Shown: positions 20,677-30,007 of the stretch, piece after piece | Numbering within the stretch: position 1 is the stretch's first letter | Layout: each line of letters begins with the position of its first letter | Source of the DNA: Aeribacillus composti | GTDB lineage: Bacteria > Bacillota > Bacilli > Bacillales > Aeribacillaceae | Direction: 5' to 3' | Length of the DNA stretch: 54,304 bases | Assembly: GCF_007827555.1 (NCBI RefSeq) | Contig: NZ_VISS01000030.1 | Span: forward strand, 1 to 54,304 | Position numbers and translations under genes: made by a program | Notes under the pieces: generated by a model | The model's input: only the letters and a program-made list of their open reading frames with translations | The model's database searches: none | What the model was told of the DNA's origin: nothing

Positions 20677-21633
20677 ATGACAAAAAATCGTTATAAAGAC
20701 GAAAATTTAAAAATCTTTTCTTTAAACTCAAACGCAGCCCTTGCCAGGGAGATCGCGGATATAGTAGGAGTCGATTTGGGAAAAAGTTCGGTTACGAGAT
20801 TTAGTGACGGGGAGATTCAAATTAATATTGAAGAAAGCATTCGCGGCTGCGATGTATACGTGATCCAATCGACAAGTGATCCAGTCAATGAGCATTTAAT
20901 GGAATTGCTCATTATGATTGATGCGCTTAAACGTGCATCTGCCAAAACCATTAATATTGTTATGCCATACTATGGTTATGCGCGGCAGGATCGGAAAGCA
21001 CGTGCAAGAGAACCTATTACTGCTAAGCTTGTTGCGAATTTATTGGAAACTGCAGGCGCGACAAGGATGATTACTCTTGATTTGCATGCTCCGCAAATCC
21101 AAGGTTTCTTTGACATTCCTATCGATCACTTAATGGGAGTGCCGATTTTAGCAGATTATTTCTTGGAAAAACGCTTTGATGATATTGTCATTGTTTCTCC
21201 TGATCATGGCGGTGTGACGAGAACACGAAAAATGGCAGATCGGCTGAAGGCGCCAATTGCCATAATCGATAAGCGCCGTCCTAAGCCAAATATGGTTGAA
21301 GTTATGAACATTGTTGGGAATGTCGAAGGCAAAACAGCCATTTTAATTGATGATATCATCGATACAGCAGGAACGATTACGCTTGCGGCAAATGCTCTAG
21401 TAGAGCATGGGGCAAGGGAAGTTTATGCCTGCTGTACACATCCGGTGTTGTCTGGACCTGCGATAGAACGAATTCAAAACTCGAAGATTAAAGAGTTAGT
21501 CGTAACGAATTCAATCGCTTTGCCGGAAGAGAAAAAAATTGAAAAGCTGATTCAGCTTTCTGTCGCTCCATTGCTAAGTGAAGCGATCATCCGTGTTCAT
21601 GAAAAACAATCGGTCAGCGTGCTTTTTGACTAA
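20677..21633 (+). CDS. prs: Ribose-phosphate pyrophosphokinase
   Basis: A 318-residue class I PRPP synthetase. Visible are the [15 protein letters not shown] flexible-loop region, the [12 protein letters not shown] metal/ATP segment and the PRPP loop [13 protein letters not shown]. It makes PRPP for purines, pyrimidines, His, Trp and NAD, and so feeds PurR sensing encoded upstream. ATG 20677 follows TTGGAGGGT. An in-frame upstream start at 20641 overlaps glmU and is rejected. Confidence 0.97.
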   Translation: MTKNRYKDENLKIFSLNSNAALAREIADIVGVDLGKSSVTRFSDGEIQINIEESIRGCDVYVIQSTSDPVNEHLMELLIMIDALKRASAKTINIVMPYYGYARQDRKARAREPITAKLVANLLETAGATRMITLDLHAPQIQGFFDIPIDHLMGVPILADYFLEKRFDDIVIVSPDHGGVTRTRKMADRLKAPIAIIDKRRPKPNMVEVMNIVGNVEGKTAILIDDIIDTAGTITLAANALVEHGAREVYACCTHPVLSGPAIERIQNSKIKELVVTNSIALPEEKKIEKLIQLSVAPLLSEAIIRVHEKQSVSVLFD

Positions 21634-21728
21634 TATTTTGTCTTTGACTTTTAAACGATTTTAGCAGATTATAATATTATAGGGATCTTCTTTGCGAGTT
21701 GTGAGTTGATTATTTCTTTCATTAGCAT

Positions 21729-21753
21729 GTTTAGACTTTGTGATGATGGGAAA
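21729..21753 (+). promoter_or_regulatory. Sigma-B promoter of ctc
   Basis: GTTTAG (21729-21734), 13 bp, GGGAAA (21748-21753) fits the general-stress sigma-B pattern (GTTTAA, then GGGWAW). ctc is the classical sigma-B gene of B. subtilis. A hairpin of AGGCTTTTTT with AAAAAAGTCT (about 21770-21810) lies in the leader. Confidence 0.75.
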
Positions 21754-21823
21754 CCAATAGTAGTAAGAAGGCTTTTTTCGAATTGAGTTATTAGAAAAAA
21801 AGTCTGAAAGAAAGGGGATTACC

Positions 21824-22438
21824 ATGACAGCAGTCATACATGCAAAAGAAAGAAAATCATTTACCAATTCGTCAAGAAGAAAAGCTAGAAAGCAAGGACA
21901 AATTCCAGCCGTAATTTACGGAAAAAAACAAGAGAACAAAGCGATTTTAGTGAGCGAATCGGAATTGTTAAAAATTTTGCGCGAACAAGGGCGCAATGCG
22001 ATGTTGAACATTCAGCTTGACGGCGAAAACCATCAAGCCCTCCTGTACGAACTGCAGCATGACCCAATGAAAAACACGATTATACATGCGGATTTTTATG
22101 TTGTCGATATGGATGATGAAGTAGATATCGAAGTACCAATTGTCTTAATTGGAGAAGCAAAAGGAGTAAGAGAGGGCGGTGTGCTGCAGCAGACAACACA
22201 TGAGGTGGAAGTGAGAGCGAAACCTGCTCATATTCCTTCGGCGATTGAAGTCGATGTAACAAACTTAGAAATAGATGATACAATCCATGTACAAGATATT
22301 CAAACAGATGGACAGTTTAAAATTTTAGATGAGCCTGAAACGGTTGTGGCAACCATCCTGCCGCCGGAAAATGAAGAATTGGATACGGCTGATGAGCAAA
22401 AAAGTGAAGAGAAGGAAGACGGAGCTGTAGAAGAATAA
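21824..22438 (+). CDS. ctc: 50S ribosomal protein L25 / general stress protein Ctc
   Basis: A 204-residue protein with an N-terminal L25 5S-rRNA-binding domain (residues 1-90, RKQGQIPAVIYGKK) and a C-terminal TL5-type beta domain. It ends in an acidic tail (DEQKSEEKEDGAVEE). It binds 5S rRNA in the large subunit and is made under stress from a sigma-B-type promoter. AAAGGGGATT precedes the ATG. In B. subtilis ctc is followed by pth, as here. Confidence 0.95.
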   Translation: MTAVIHAKERKSFTNSSRRKARKQGQIPAVIYGKKQENKAILVSESELLKILREQGRNAMLNIQLDGENHQALLYELQHDPMKNTIIHADFYVVDMDDEVDIEVPIVLIGEAKGVREGGVLQQTTHEVEVRAKPAHIPSAIEVDVTNLEIDDTIHVQDIQTDGQFKILDEPETVVATILPPENEELDTADEQKSEEKEDGAVEE

Positions 22439-22441
22439 ATT

Positions 22442-22470
22442 AGGCGTAACCTATTTTGGTTACGTCTTTT
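22442..22470 (+). terminator. Terminator after ctc
   Basis: AGGCGTAACC pairs with GGTTACGTCT (10 bp, one G-T) around TATTTT, followed by TTTT. Confidence 0.85.
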
Positions 22471-22518
22471 ATGCTATTAATTGTCATCTCACTATCATAA
22501 AAAATTGGGGGACATTTC

Positions 22519-23076
22519 ATGAAAGTAATAGCAGGGCTTGGCAATCCTGGAAAAAAATATGAACAAACTAGACATAACGTTGGGTTTATGGTAATTGATG
22601 AATTATCAAAGCGTTTAAACATATCTTTAAATGAAAGCAAATTTAACGGGATATACGGTATCGGTCATTTTTCAAATGAAAAGATATTATTGATAAAACC
22701 GCTTACATTTATGAATTTATCGGGTGAATGCATTCGTCCTTTACTGAATTATTACAATGTCCCAACTGAACAGTTGGTTGTAATATATGACGATTTAGAT
22801 TTGCCTGTAGGCAAGATTCGCCTTAGAATGAAAGGGAGTGCTGGTGGTCACAACGGAATGAAATCTATCATTCAGCATTTAGGTTCGGAAGATTTTAAAC
22901 GGATTCGAATTGGGATTGGCTGTCCGAAACACGCGATGGATATCGTCGACTATGTATTAGGAAAATTTACAGAAGAAGAAATGCACCATATTCAACATTC
23001 CGTTGATCGATCGGCTAGTGCATGTGAAAAATGGATACACACTCCATTCTTAGAAGTCATGAACGAATACAATTAA
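22519..23076 (+). CDS. pth: Peptidyl-tRNA hydrolase
   Basis: A 185-residue hydrolase (B. subtilis SpoVC 188). It shows [18 protein letters not shown] with catalytic His20, [14 protein letters not shown] with the catalytic-site Asp, and [12 protein letters not shown]. It releases peptides from prematurely dropped peptidyl-tRNA and is essential. GGGGGAC precedes the ATG. The fin gene follows after 76 nt with its own forespore promoter. Confidence 0.97.
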   Translation: MKVIAGLGNPGKKYEQTRHNVGFMVIDELSKRLNISLNESKFNGIYGIGHFSNEKILLIKPLTFMNLSGECIRPLLNYYNVPTEQLVVIYDDLDLPVGKIRLRMKGSAGGHNGMKSIIQHLGSEDFKRIRIGIGCPKHAMDIVDYVLGKFTEEEMHHIQHSVDRSASACEKWIHTPFLEVMNEYN

Positions 23077-23081
23077 CAAAC

Positions 23082-23111
23082 GTATAAAAATGGCTCCTGC
23101 CGTTCATAATA
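23082..23111 (+). promoter_or_regulatory. Sigma-F-type promoter of fin
   Basis: GTATA (23082-23086), 15 bp, GTTCATAATA (23102-23111). The -10 differs from GGnnAnAnTR only at the second G. fin is known to be forespore-expressed in B. subtilis. Confidence 0.6.
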
Positions 23112-23152
23112 ATCATAAAACCTTTCATTCCACAAGTGCAGGAGGTTGGAGG

Positions 23153-23380
23153 ATGCCGCTTCATTATTATTGCCGCCATTGCGGCGTCAAAATTGGTAGC
23201 ATTGAAAAATCTGTTTTTAGCGTCGATTTAGGATTTCATCATTTAACGAACGAAGAGCGGAAAGAAATGATCGAGTATCTTCCAAACGGTGATATTCATG
23301 TCAAAAGTATTTGTGAAGATTGTCAGGAGGCGCTAGAGCGAAATCCCGATTTTCATCAATATGAAAATTTTATACAGTAA
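23153..23380 (+). CDS. fin: Anti-sigma-F factor Fin (YabK)
   Basis: A 75-residue zinc-ribbon-like protein with CRHCG (Cys7, Cys10) and CEDCQ near residues 55-58, closely matching B. subtilis Fin (76 residues). Fin binds core RNA polymerase and antagonises sigma F, helping the forespore switch to sigma G. ATG 23153 follows GGAGGTTGGAGG. An in-frame upstream start at 23090 lies inside the proposed promoter and is rejected. Confidence 0.94.
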   Translation: MPLHYYCRHCGVKIGSIEKSVFSVDLGFHHLTNEERKEMIEYLPNGDIHVKSICEDCQEALERNPDFHQYENFIQ

Positions 23381-23382
23381 AA

Positions 23383-23420
23383 GCTTTGGAAACTTGATTT
23401 CAAAATTTCCAAAGCATTTT
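23383..23420 (+). terminator. Terminator after fin
   Basis: GCTTTGGAAA pairs perfectly with TTTCCAAAGC (10 bp) around a 13-nt loop, followed by ATTTTTAT. Confidence 0.88.
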
Positions 23421-23446
23421 TATATTTGTCGAGAGGAGGCTGGAGA

Positions 23447-26400
23447 TTGGAAAGCCTGTATCAATTTTTTTATGCGCAAAACGACTTTCAAGCAGTTGTA
23501 GACGGTATAAAAGAAGGTTTGAAAGAGCAAATGGTAGCCGGACTTTCTGGCTCAGCAAGGTCTGTATTTATTTCCGCTTTTTACAAAGATATCAAACAAC
23601 CGATGCTGGTTGTGACTCATAACCTTTATCAAGCTCAGATCATTTATGAAGATTTAAATAATTTACTAGGCGATTCCGTCTATTTGTATCCTGTAAATGA
23701 ATTGATCGCATCTGAGATCGCAGTCGCAAGTCCAGAGCTAAAAGCACAAAGGATGGAAGTGTTGAATCGTTTATGTAAAGGTGAAAAAAGCATCGTTGTA
23801 GCCCCTGTTGCTGCATTAAGACGAATGCTCCCACCGAAAGAGTTATGGAAAAGCCATCAGCTTTCTATTTCTGTTGGAGGAACATTTGAATTAAACGAGA
23901 AGCTTCCGCATCTTCACTCAATGGGATATGAACGTGTTTCCATGGTGTCTGCTCCTGGGGAATTCAGCGTGCGCGGTGGAATTATTGATATTTATCCTTT
24001 AACGGAGGAACATCCTATTCGCATCGAACTATTTGATACGGAAGTAGATTCAATCCGAACGTTCAGTCTTGAAGATCAAAGATCGATTGAAATGATTCAA
24101 GAAGTGACAATCGGACCGGCAGAGGAAATCATTTTAACGGACAGCCATTATGAAAAAGGAATGAAGCAGTTAGAAGCGGCTTTATCAAACAGCTTAAAGA
24201 AATTGAAAAAAGATGAGCACAAAAATTTATTTATAGAAAATATCCGCTATGATCTGGAAAAATTGCAAAATAGGCAGAAGGATCAGGAGTTCTTTAAATA
24301 TTTTTCATTCTTTTATGACAAACCTGCTAGTTTGCTAGATTATTTCCCTGCGGATACGGTTATTGTCATTGATGAAGTAAGCCGTGTGCATGAAATGGTT
24401 GATCATCTTGAGAATGAAGAAGGAGAATGGTTTACTTCTTTACTGGAACAAGGGAAAATTGTCCATGATGCGAAAGTGTCCCATAAATACTACCAGCTTA
24501 TACGTGACACATCTTATCCAATTGTTTATTTATCACTGTTTTTGCGGCACGTCCCCTATACAAACCCGCAAAATTTGATGAACGTGTCTTGCAAGCAGAT
24601 GCAAAATTTCCATGGACAAATGCACTTGTTGAAATCAGAAGTTGATCGCTGGATCAAGGCAAATTACACCGTAGTTTTTCTCGGTGCAAATGATGAACGG
24701 ACCAAAAGACTTGAACGGGTGCTTGGAGACTATGAGATTGAAGCGGTCATTTCTGATTCAAACCACATTCTGTCAAAGGGGCTGCACATTTTAAAAGGAG
24801 ATTTACAGACAGGCTTTGAACTTCCTTTAGGACGACTTGCGGTCATAACGGAAGAAGAACTTTTCAAAAAGAGGGTTAAACGAAGACAGCAAAGGCAGAA
24901 GCTTTCAAATGCAGAAAGAATTAAAAGCTATTCTGAGCTTGAAGTGGGAGATTATGTCGTACATGTTAATCATGGGATTGGAAAATATCTTGGAATTGAA
25001 ACTTTAGAAATTAACGGTATACACAAAGACTACCTGCACATTCGTTACCAAGGAAATGACAAACTGTATGTTCCAGTTGAACAAATTGATCAAGTTCAAA
25101 AATATGTGGGCACAGAAGGAAAAGAGCCGAAAATTTACAAATTAGGCGGAAACGAATGGAAAAGAGTCAAGAAAAAAGTGGAATCGTCTGTTCAAGATAT
25201 TGCTGACGATTTAATTAAACTGTATGCTGAGCGGGAAGCAAGCAAAGGCTATGCGTTCAGCCCTGATTCGGAAATGCAAAGGGAGTTTGAAGCAACATTC
25301 CCTTATAAAGAAACAGAAGATCAGCTTCGTTCCATTCAAGAGGTGAAAAAGGATATGGAACGGGAGCGGCCGATGGATCGACTTCTTTGCGGAGATGTCG
25401 GATATGGGAAAACCGAGGTGGCGATTCGGGCTGCCTTCAAAGCGATTATGGATCAAAAACAAGTTGCCTTTCTTGTTCCGACAACCATTTTAGCGCAGCA
25501 GCATTACGAAACGATCAGGGATCGTTTTCAAGATTACCCAATTAACATTGGTGTATTAAGCCGCTTCCGGACGAGAAAAGAGCAGAATGAAACGATTAAA
25601 GGCTTGAAAAATGGAACGATCGATTTAGTCATTGGAACACATCGTTTGCTTTCCAAAGATGTTCAATTTAAAGATTTAGGCTTGTTGATTATTGATGAGG
25701 AGCAGCGATTTGGAGTTACACATAAAGAAAAAATAAAACAAATGAAAGCAAACATTGATGTGTTAACTTTGACGGCAACTCCGATTCCAAGAACACTCCA
25801 CATGTCCATGATCGGCGTGCGTGATCTATCAATTATTGAAACTCCTCCAGAAAATCGCTTTCCTGTTCAAACATATGTAGCGGAATATAACCCAATGCTT
25901 GTGAAAGAAGCGATCGAACGTGAATTAGCGCGAGGAGGTCAAGTATACGTTTTATATAACCGGGTTGAGGATATCGACCGGAAAGCCAATGAAATCTCTA
26001 TGCTTGTTCCAGATGCAAGAGTAACCTTTGCACATGGAAAAATGTCTGAAAATGAGCTTGAATCGGTAATATTAAACTTTTTGGATGGCCAATATGACGT
26101 GCTTGTCAGCACAACTATTATTGAAACAGGTGTGGACATTCCGAATGTAAATACATTGATTGTTTATGACGCCGATAAAATGGGGCTTTCTCAGCTCTAT
26201 CAATTGCGCGGGCGTGTCGGTCGTTCCAATCGTGTCGCTTACGCATATTTTACTTACCGGAAGGACAAAGTTTTATCAGAAGTTGCTGAAAAACGATTGC
26301 AGGCCATTAAAGAATTTACTGAATTAGGTTCGGGTTTTAAAATTGCGATGCGTGATTTGGCCATTCGGGGAGCCGGTAATTTGTTAGGTCCTCAACAGCA

Positions 26401-26974
26401 TGGCTTCATTGATTCGGTAGGTTTTGATTTATATTCCCAAATGCTGAAGGAAGCGATCGAACAACGGAAAGGTGAACGGCCAAAAGAGACAAAAAGGGAA
26501 GTTGAAATTGAGCTTGAATTAGATGCCTACATTCCGCAGTCTTACATTGATGATGGAAAACAAAAGATTGACATGTACAAAAGGTTTAGAGGCATCGAAA
26601 CGTTTGATGATTTACAGGAACTGCATGAAGAATTATTGGACAGATTTGGCGAGTATCCAAAGGAAGTAGACTTTTTGTTTAAAGTAGCGAAGCTAAAGTT
26701 ATATGCACGGCAAGAAAAAGTCGAAGTCATTAAACAAACGAAAGATCTTATCACGATTCTTATTTCAGAGGAAGCAAGCAGCTCCTTTGACGGACAAAAA
26801 TTGTTCGAGCTAACGGATGAATTCGGTCGCATAGTCGGGTTTGGCATGGAAGGGAAAAGGCTGAAATTAACATTGCAAATTCATAATTTAGAAACTGAAA
26901 AATGGCTGTCTATTTTAATGAAGCTGTTGGCAGGCTTAAAAGACGCAAAGAAAGAAGAAGTTTCTGCCGGCTAA
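23447..26974 (+). CDS. mfd: Transcription-repair coupling factor Mfd
   Basis: A 1175-residue DNA translocase (B. subtilis 1177). Order: UvrB-like domains 1-2 (N-terminal 300 residues), RNA-polymerase-interacting CarD-like domain (ELEVGDYVVHVNHGIGKYLG), superfamily 2 helicase core with GDVGYGKTEVA, DEEQ in IIDEEQRFGV and QLRGRVGRS, then a C-terminal TRCF domain. It removes stalled RNA polymerase and recruits UvrA. TTG 23447 is chosen because GAGGAGG lies 7 nt before it; an upstream in-frame TTG at 23426 precedes that site. Confidence 0.97.
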   Translation: MESLYQFFYAQNDFQAVVDGIKEGLKEQMVAGLSGSARSVFISAFYKDIKQPMLVVTHNLYQAQIIYEDLNNLLGDSVYLYPVNELIASEIAVASPELKAQRMEVLNRLCKGEKSIVVAPVAALRRMLPPKELWKSHQLSISVGGTFELNEKLPHLHSMGYERVSMVSAPGEFSVRGGIIDIYPLTEEHPIRIELFDTEVDSIRTFSLEDQRSIEMIQEVTIGPAEEIILTDSHYEKGMKQLEAALSNSLKKLKKDEHKNLFIENIRYDLEKLQNRQKDQEFFKYFSFFYDKPASLLDYFPADTVIVIDEVSRVHEMVDHLENEEGEWFTSLLEQGKIVHDAKVSHKYYQLIRDTSYPIVYLSLFLRHVPYTNPQNLMNVSCKQMQNFHGQMHLLKSEVDRWIKANYTVVFLGANDERTKRLERVLGDYEIEAVISDSNHILSKGLHILKGDLQTGFELPLGRLAVITEEELFKKRVKRRQQRQKLSNAERIKSYSELEVGDYVVHVNHGIGKYLGIETLEINGIHKDYLHIRYQGNDKLYVPVEQIDQVQKYVGTEGKEPKIYKLGGNEWKRVKKKVESSVQDIADDLIKLYAEREASKGYAFSPDSEMQREFEATFPYKETEDQLRSIQEVKKDMERERPMDRLLCGDVGYGKTEVAIRAAFKAIMDQKQVAFLVPTTILAQQHYETIRDRFQDYPINIGVLSRFRTRKEQNETIKGLKNGTIDLVIGTHRLLSKDVQFKDLGLLIIDEEQRFGVTHKEKIKQMKANIDVLTLTATPIPRTLHMSMIGVRDLSIIETPPENRFPVQTYVAEYNPMLVKEAIERELARGGQVYVLYNRVEDIDRKANEISMLVPDARVTFAHGKMSENELESVILNFLDGQYDVLVSTTIIETGVDIPNVNTLIVYDADKMGLSQLYQLRGRVGRSNRVAYAYFTYRKDKVLSEVAEKRLQAIKEFTELGSGFKIAMRDLAIRGAGNLLGPQQHGFIDSVGFDLYSQMLKEAIEQRKGERPKETKREVEIELELDAYIPQSYIDDGKQKIDMYKRFRGIETFDDLQELHEELLDRFGEYPKEVDFLFKVAKLKLYARQEKVEVIKQTKDLITILISEEASSSFDGQKLFELTDEFGRIVGFGMEGKRLKLTLQIHNLETEKWLSILMKLLAGLKDAKKEEVSAG

Positions 26975-27050
26975 TATTGAAACAGGGTTAAAATGGAAAT
27001 GCTGGCAATGGGTTTTTAAGCGGTGTTTGGAAAAAATTCGCTTTCATCAT

Positions 27051-27079
27051 GTATATTACGTGGTTAGTGAAGGATACTA
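27051..27079 (+). promoter_or_regulatory. Possible sigma-G promoter of spoVT
   Basis: GTATA (27051-27055), 17 bp, GATACTA (27073-27079). The -10 differs from the sigma-G pattern CATNNTA only in the first base. spoVT is a sigma-G gene in B. subtilis. Confidence 0.5.
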
Positions 27080-27164
27080 ATTTCAACGATGGTGATTGTT
27101 CCAAAAATGGAAAAAGGGCAATCGCTACTTTACTAATCTTTAGATGAAAGTGAGGCAGCATAAG

Positions 27165-27701
27165 ATGAAAGCAACTGGTATCGTTCGACGGATTGATGAT
27201 TTAGGCCGTGTAGTCATACCTAAAGAAATTCGAAGAACATTGCGTATCCGTGAAGGCGACCCATTAGAAATTTTCGTTGACCGAGATGGTGAAGTAATAC
27301 TGAAAAAATACTCCCCAATCAGTGAATTGAGTGATTTTGCGAAAGAATATGCTGAAGCGTTATTCGATAGCTTAAACAGCCCCGTTCTCATATGTGATCG
27401 TGATGCTATTATTGCTGTTTCCGGAGTTTCGAAAAAAGAGTATTTGAATAAAAATATAAGCGAGCTGCTGGAACGGGTGATGGATGAACGGCAATCGGTT
27501 TTCATTTCAGAAGAAGAAGAAATTGAAATCGCTGATGGTGTAACAGAACAAGTAAAATCTTATTGCATTGGACCGATCATTGCAAACGGTGATCCTATCG
27601 GGGCTGTTGTCATATTTTCGAAAGAGCAGCCTTTAACAGAAGTAGAAAGTAAGGCAGTTGAGACAGCCGCTAGTTTTTTGGCAAGACAAATGGAACAATA
27701 A
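27165..27701 (+). CDS. spoVT: Stage V sporulation regulator SpoVT
   Basis: A 178-residue regulator, the same length as B. subtilis SpoVT. Residues 1-50 are an AbrB-type swapped-hairpin DNA-binding domain (MKATGIVRRIDDLGRVVIP); residues 60-178 are a GAF domain ending VETAASFLARQMEQ. It tunes sigma-G genes in the forespore and so spore coat, resistance and germination. ATG 27165 matches the family start and follows GTGAGG; an earlier in-frame start at 27144 adds seven residues without support. Confidence 0.96.
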   Translation: MKATGIVRRIDDLGRVVIPKEIRRTLRIREGDPLEIFVDRDGEVILKKYSPISELSDFAKEYAEALFDSLNSPVLICDRDAIIAVSGVSKKEYLNKNISELLERVMDERQSVFISEEEEIEIADGVTEQVKSYCIGPIIANGDPIGAVVIFSKEQPLTEVESKAVETAASFLARQMEQ

Positions 27702-27762
27702 AGGGAATAATTACTTTTTTATTTCTTCCACAAGCAGACTGTCTCCAACACCACGTTAATAA

Positions 27763-27806
27763 AAGAGACCACAGAATTCACAACAGTTTCTGTGGTCTCT
27801 TCTTTA
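27763..27806. terminator. Strong terminator after spoVT (reads in both directions)
   Basis: AAGAGACCACAGAA pairs perfectly with TTCTGTGGTCTCTT (14 bp) around an 11-nt loop. T-rich sequence follows on both strands, so it could also stop leftward transcription. Confidence 0.9.
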
Positions 27807-28345
27807 TTTCCACTCTTCACGTATTTAACGAACGACGGCGCTACCTGTTTAAAACATCTTTCGGATGGAAAGCTACAACGTAAAACATGATTGTGTTGGA
27901 TGGATTTATTTCCATCATTTTCAAAGTTCATCTATATGATATTTCGACACGGTTTGTTGAAGTTCTGTTTTTCCTCTTTAGGAACAGACTAAAACCTTTT
28001 GTTCCTCTAATTCACCTTCTTATTTTGGGGAATTTTTCTAAAATCCTGTCGATGAATTTGCCAAGAAAGCTCATCACTTCGAAGGGCGGACAGCCAATTC
28101 CCTTCACAATAGTCAACAGGATAGCAGGCATTTCATCGCTGTTAAATTTTATTGAGCGTGGCAAGGAGCAGAAAATAAACCTTTCAGGAAAGGTGTCTCT
28201 AGGTTTGCGATAACCACGAAGGTTAAATGGGGTATGTGTTAGATTTTTTTTATTTACGGAACTTATGCCGGAATTTGGACTTAAAAGCCGTGAAGTTTAG
28301 CCGAGCGCTCTAAAGATTCTCTTTCAGCCGAATGTGGACGAGATT
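27807..28345. other. Gene-poor stretch between spoVT and yabM with possible degenerate coding DNA
   Basis: No convincing gene in about 540 nt. A + strand frame of 108 codons (27887-28213) and a minus-strand frame open from about 28262 to a stop at 28012 overlap each other. The minus frame reads protein-like (it includes PAILLTIVKGIGCPPFEVM) but shows no ribosome-binding site or full-length start. I do not recognise a family in either. A decayed gene is the simplest reading. Confidence 0.4.
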
Positions 28346-28346
28346 A

Positions 28347-28355
28347 TGTTATAAT
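28347..28355 (+). promoter_or_regulatory. Extended -10 promoter of yabM
   Basis: TGTTATAAT (28347-28355 region) is an extended -10 element with a full TATAAT; no good -35 is seen 17 bp upstream. It lies 45 nt before the yabM start and could drive the yabM-yabN-rqcP operon. Confidence 0.45.
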
Positions 28356-28399
28356 ATGCTGGAAAAAGATGAAGTATGAATTTTGGAAGGAGTAAACGT

Positions 28400-30007
28400 G
28401 TGATTCAAAATGTGCCTCAAGCAAGAACGAACAAATTTTTGCAAGGTGCGGTTTTATTGACGGCTGCTGGAATCATTACGAAAGGATTAAGTGCTATCTA
28501 CCGAGTTCCTTATCAAAATATTGTAGGGGATATCGGTTTTTATATTTATCAGCAAATATATCCGTTTTTAGCAATTGTCATGGTTTTATCGACAACGGGA
28601 TTTCCGGTTATTCTGTCAAAGCTGCTGAATGAGTATAGCGATGGCAGCAATTTTAAAAATTTCCGGAAAATATTGGTCGTCTGTTTTTCTTTTTTTGCTT
28701 TGATCAGTCTGTTTTCGTTCACGAGCTTGTTTTTAGGAGCTGACAAGCTTGCGCGTTGGATGGGTGATCCGAAACTGACGCTTTTATTAAAAGCGGCTGC
28801 ATGTTCGTTTCTGTTTTTTCCATTTATTTCAATGCTAAGAGGCGTTTTTCAAAGCTGCCATGAAATGCTGCCGGTATCTTTGTCGCAAATCGTTGAACAA
28901 GCTATACGGGTCGGTGCTTTTTTATCGATCACTTGCTTTTTCGTTTATAAAGGATTCGATCTTTATGAAACAGCTGCCGGCGCCATTTTTAGCTCCCTCA
29001 TTGGGTATATCGGGGCGTTTATGCTTTTGCTTGTATATTGGAAAAAAAGAGTGCCGTTACCGCTTTCCCGATCATCGAAAGAAGCGGCTGTATCTGTGAA
29101 AAAGATCTTAACCAAATTGCTGATTTATACTGTGACCTTTTGTTTGACGAGCATGCTGATGATTTTTATGCAATTGGCAGATTCATTTCAGCTATATAAA
29201 CTGATGGTCAACAGCGGTGCAGATCCTGAAGCAGCGAAAATAGCAAAAGGCATATATGATCGGGGACAACCGCTATTGCAGGTAGGAACGGTTGCAGCTA
29301 CATCTCTTGCATTGTCTCTTGTTCCGCTTATTTCATCGTTTCGGCATAAAGCATTTCAATATATTCAGCAGCATGTCGCCTTATCTTTTAAAATTTGTTT
29401 GATTGTCGCCATCGGGGCTACGGCAGGTTTAATTTCCATCATCGAGCAAGTTGATTTCATGCTGTTTGCCGATACAAAAGGGGCGGGCGTATTATCGGTG
29501 TTCAGCATTTCGATTTTATTTAGCTCGGTTGCGATAACGTCTGCCGGCATTTTGCAAGGAGTCAATGAAACCGTCTGGCCGGCTTTATCTGTTTTAGCCG
29601 GAGTAGCCGTGAAAATATTACTCAATGAATGCTTCATTCCGTTTTTCCATACATACGGGGCGGCATTGGCGACTGTTTGCGGATATGGGGTCGTGTGCTT
29701 ATTGAATCTAGCGGTTTTAAATCGGAAAAAATATAAGTTAGCTTCTTTCAAGGCTGTATGGAAAATGATTGGCTCTGCTGTTGTCATGTTTTTATCGATC
29801 AAGCTTTACTTTTTTCTATTCGATTTTTTTATATCAGACGAAACGCGTATGAGCGCTTCCATTCAATCATTGACAGCTGTCGTTTTCGGAGCGGCTGTGT
29901 ATATGTTTTTCATCATCCAATCAGCCATTTTTACAGGGAAGGAAATAGAGAGCTTGCCTTTTAAAAATAAGATCAGTGCATGGAAAGAGAGGAAGGAAAA
30001 TGGATAA
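28400..30007 (+). CDS. yabM: Polysaccharide-flippase family membrane protein YabM
   Basis: A 535-residue integral membrane protein of the MVIM/MATE-like lipid flippase group (SpoVB and MurJ relatives), with about 14 hydrophobic segments spread over the length. The N-terminal FLQGAVLLTAAGIITKGLSA is typical. The substrate is not known; a lipid-linked wall precursor is the family expectation. GTG 28400 is chosen because GGAAGGAG (28385-28392) lies 7 nt upstream; an ATG at 28376 precedes that site. Its 3' end overlaps yabN by 8 nt. Confidence 0.9.
   Translation: MIQNVPQARTNKFLQGAVLLTAAGIITKGLSAIYRVPYQNIVGDIGFYIYQQIYPFLAIVMVLSTTGFPVILSKLLNEYSDGSNFKNFRKILVVCFSFFALISLFSFTSLFLGADKLARWMGDPKLTLLLKAAACSFLFFPFISMLRGVFQSCHEMLPVSLSQIVEQAIRVGAFLSITCFFVYKGFDLYETAAGAIFSSLIGYIGAFMLLLVYWKKRVPLPLSRSSKEAAVSVKKILTKLLIYTVTFCLTSMLMIFMQLADSFQLYKLMVNSGADPEAAKIAKGIYDRGQPLLQVGTVAATSLALSLVPLISSFRHKAFQYIQQHVALSFKICLIVAIGATAGLISIIEQVDFMLFADTKGAGVLSVFSISILFSSVAITSAGILQGVNETVWPALSVLAGVAVKILLNECFIPFFHTYGAALATVCGYGVVCLLNLAVLNRKKYKLASFKAVWKMIGSAVVMFLSIKLYFFLFDFFISDETRMSASIQSLTAVVFGAAVYMFFIIQSAIFTGKEIESLPFKNKISAWKERKENG

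Noticed and set aside
27719-27931. 70-codon minus-strand ORF after spoVT
   Set aside because: It reads through the strong spoVT terminator hairpin and has no ribosome-binding site.
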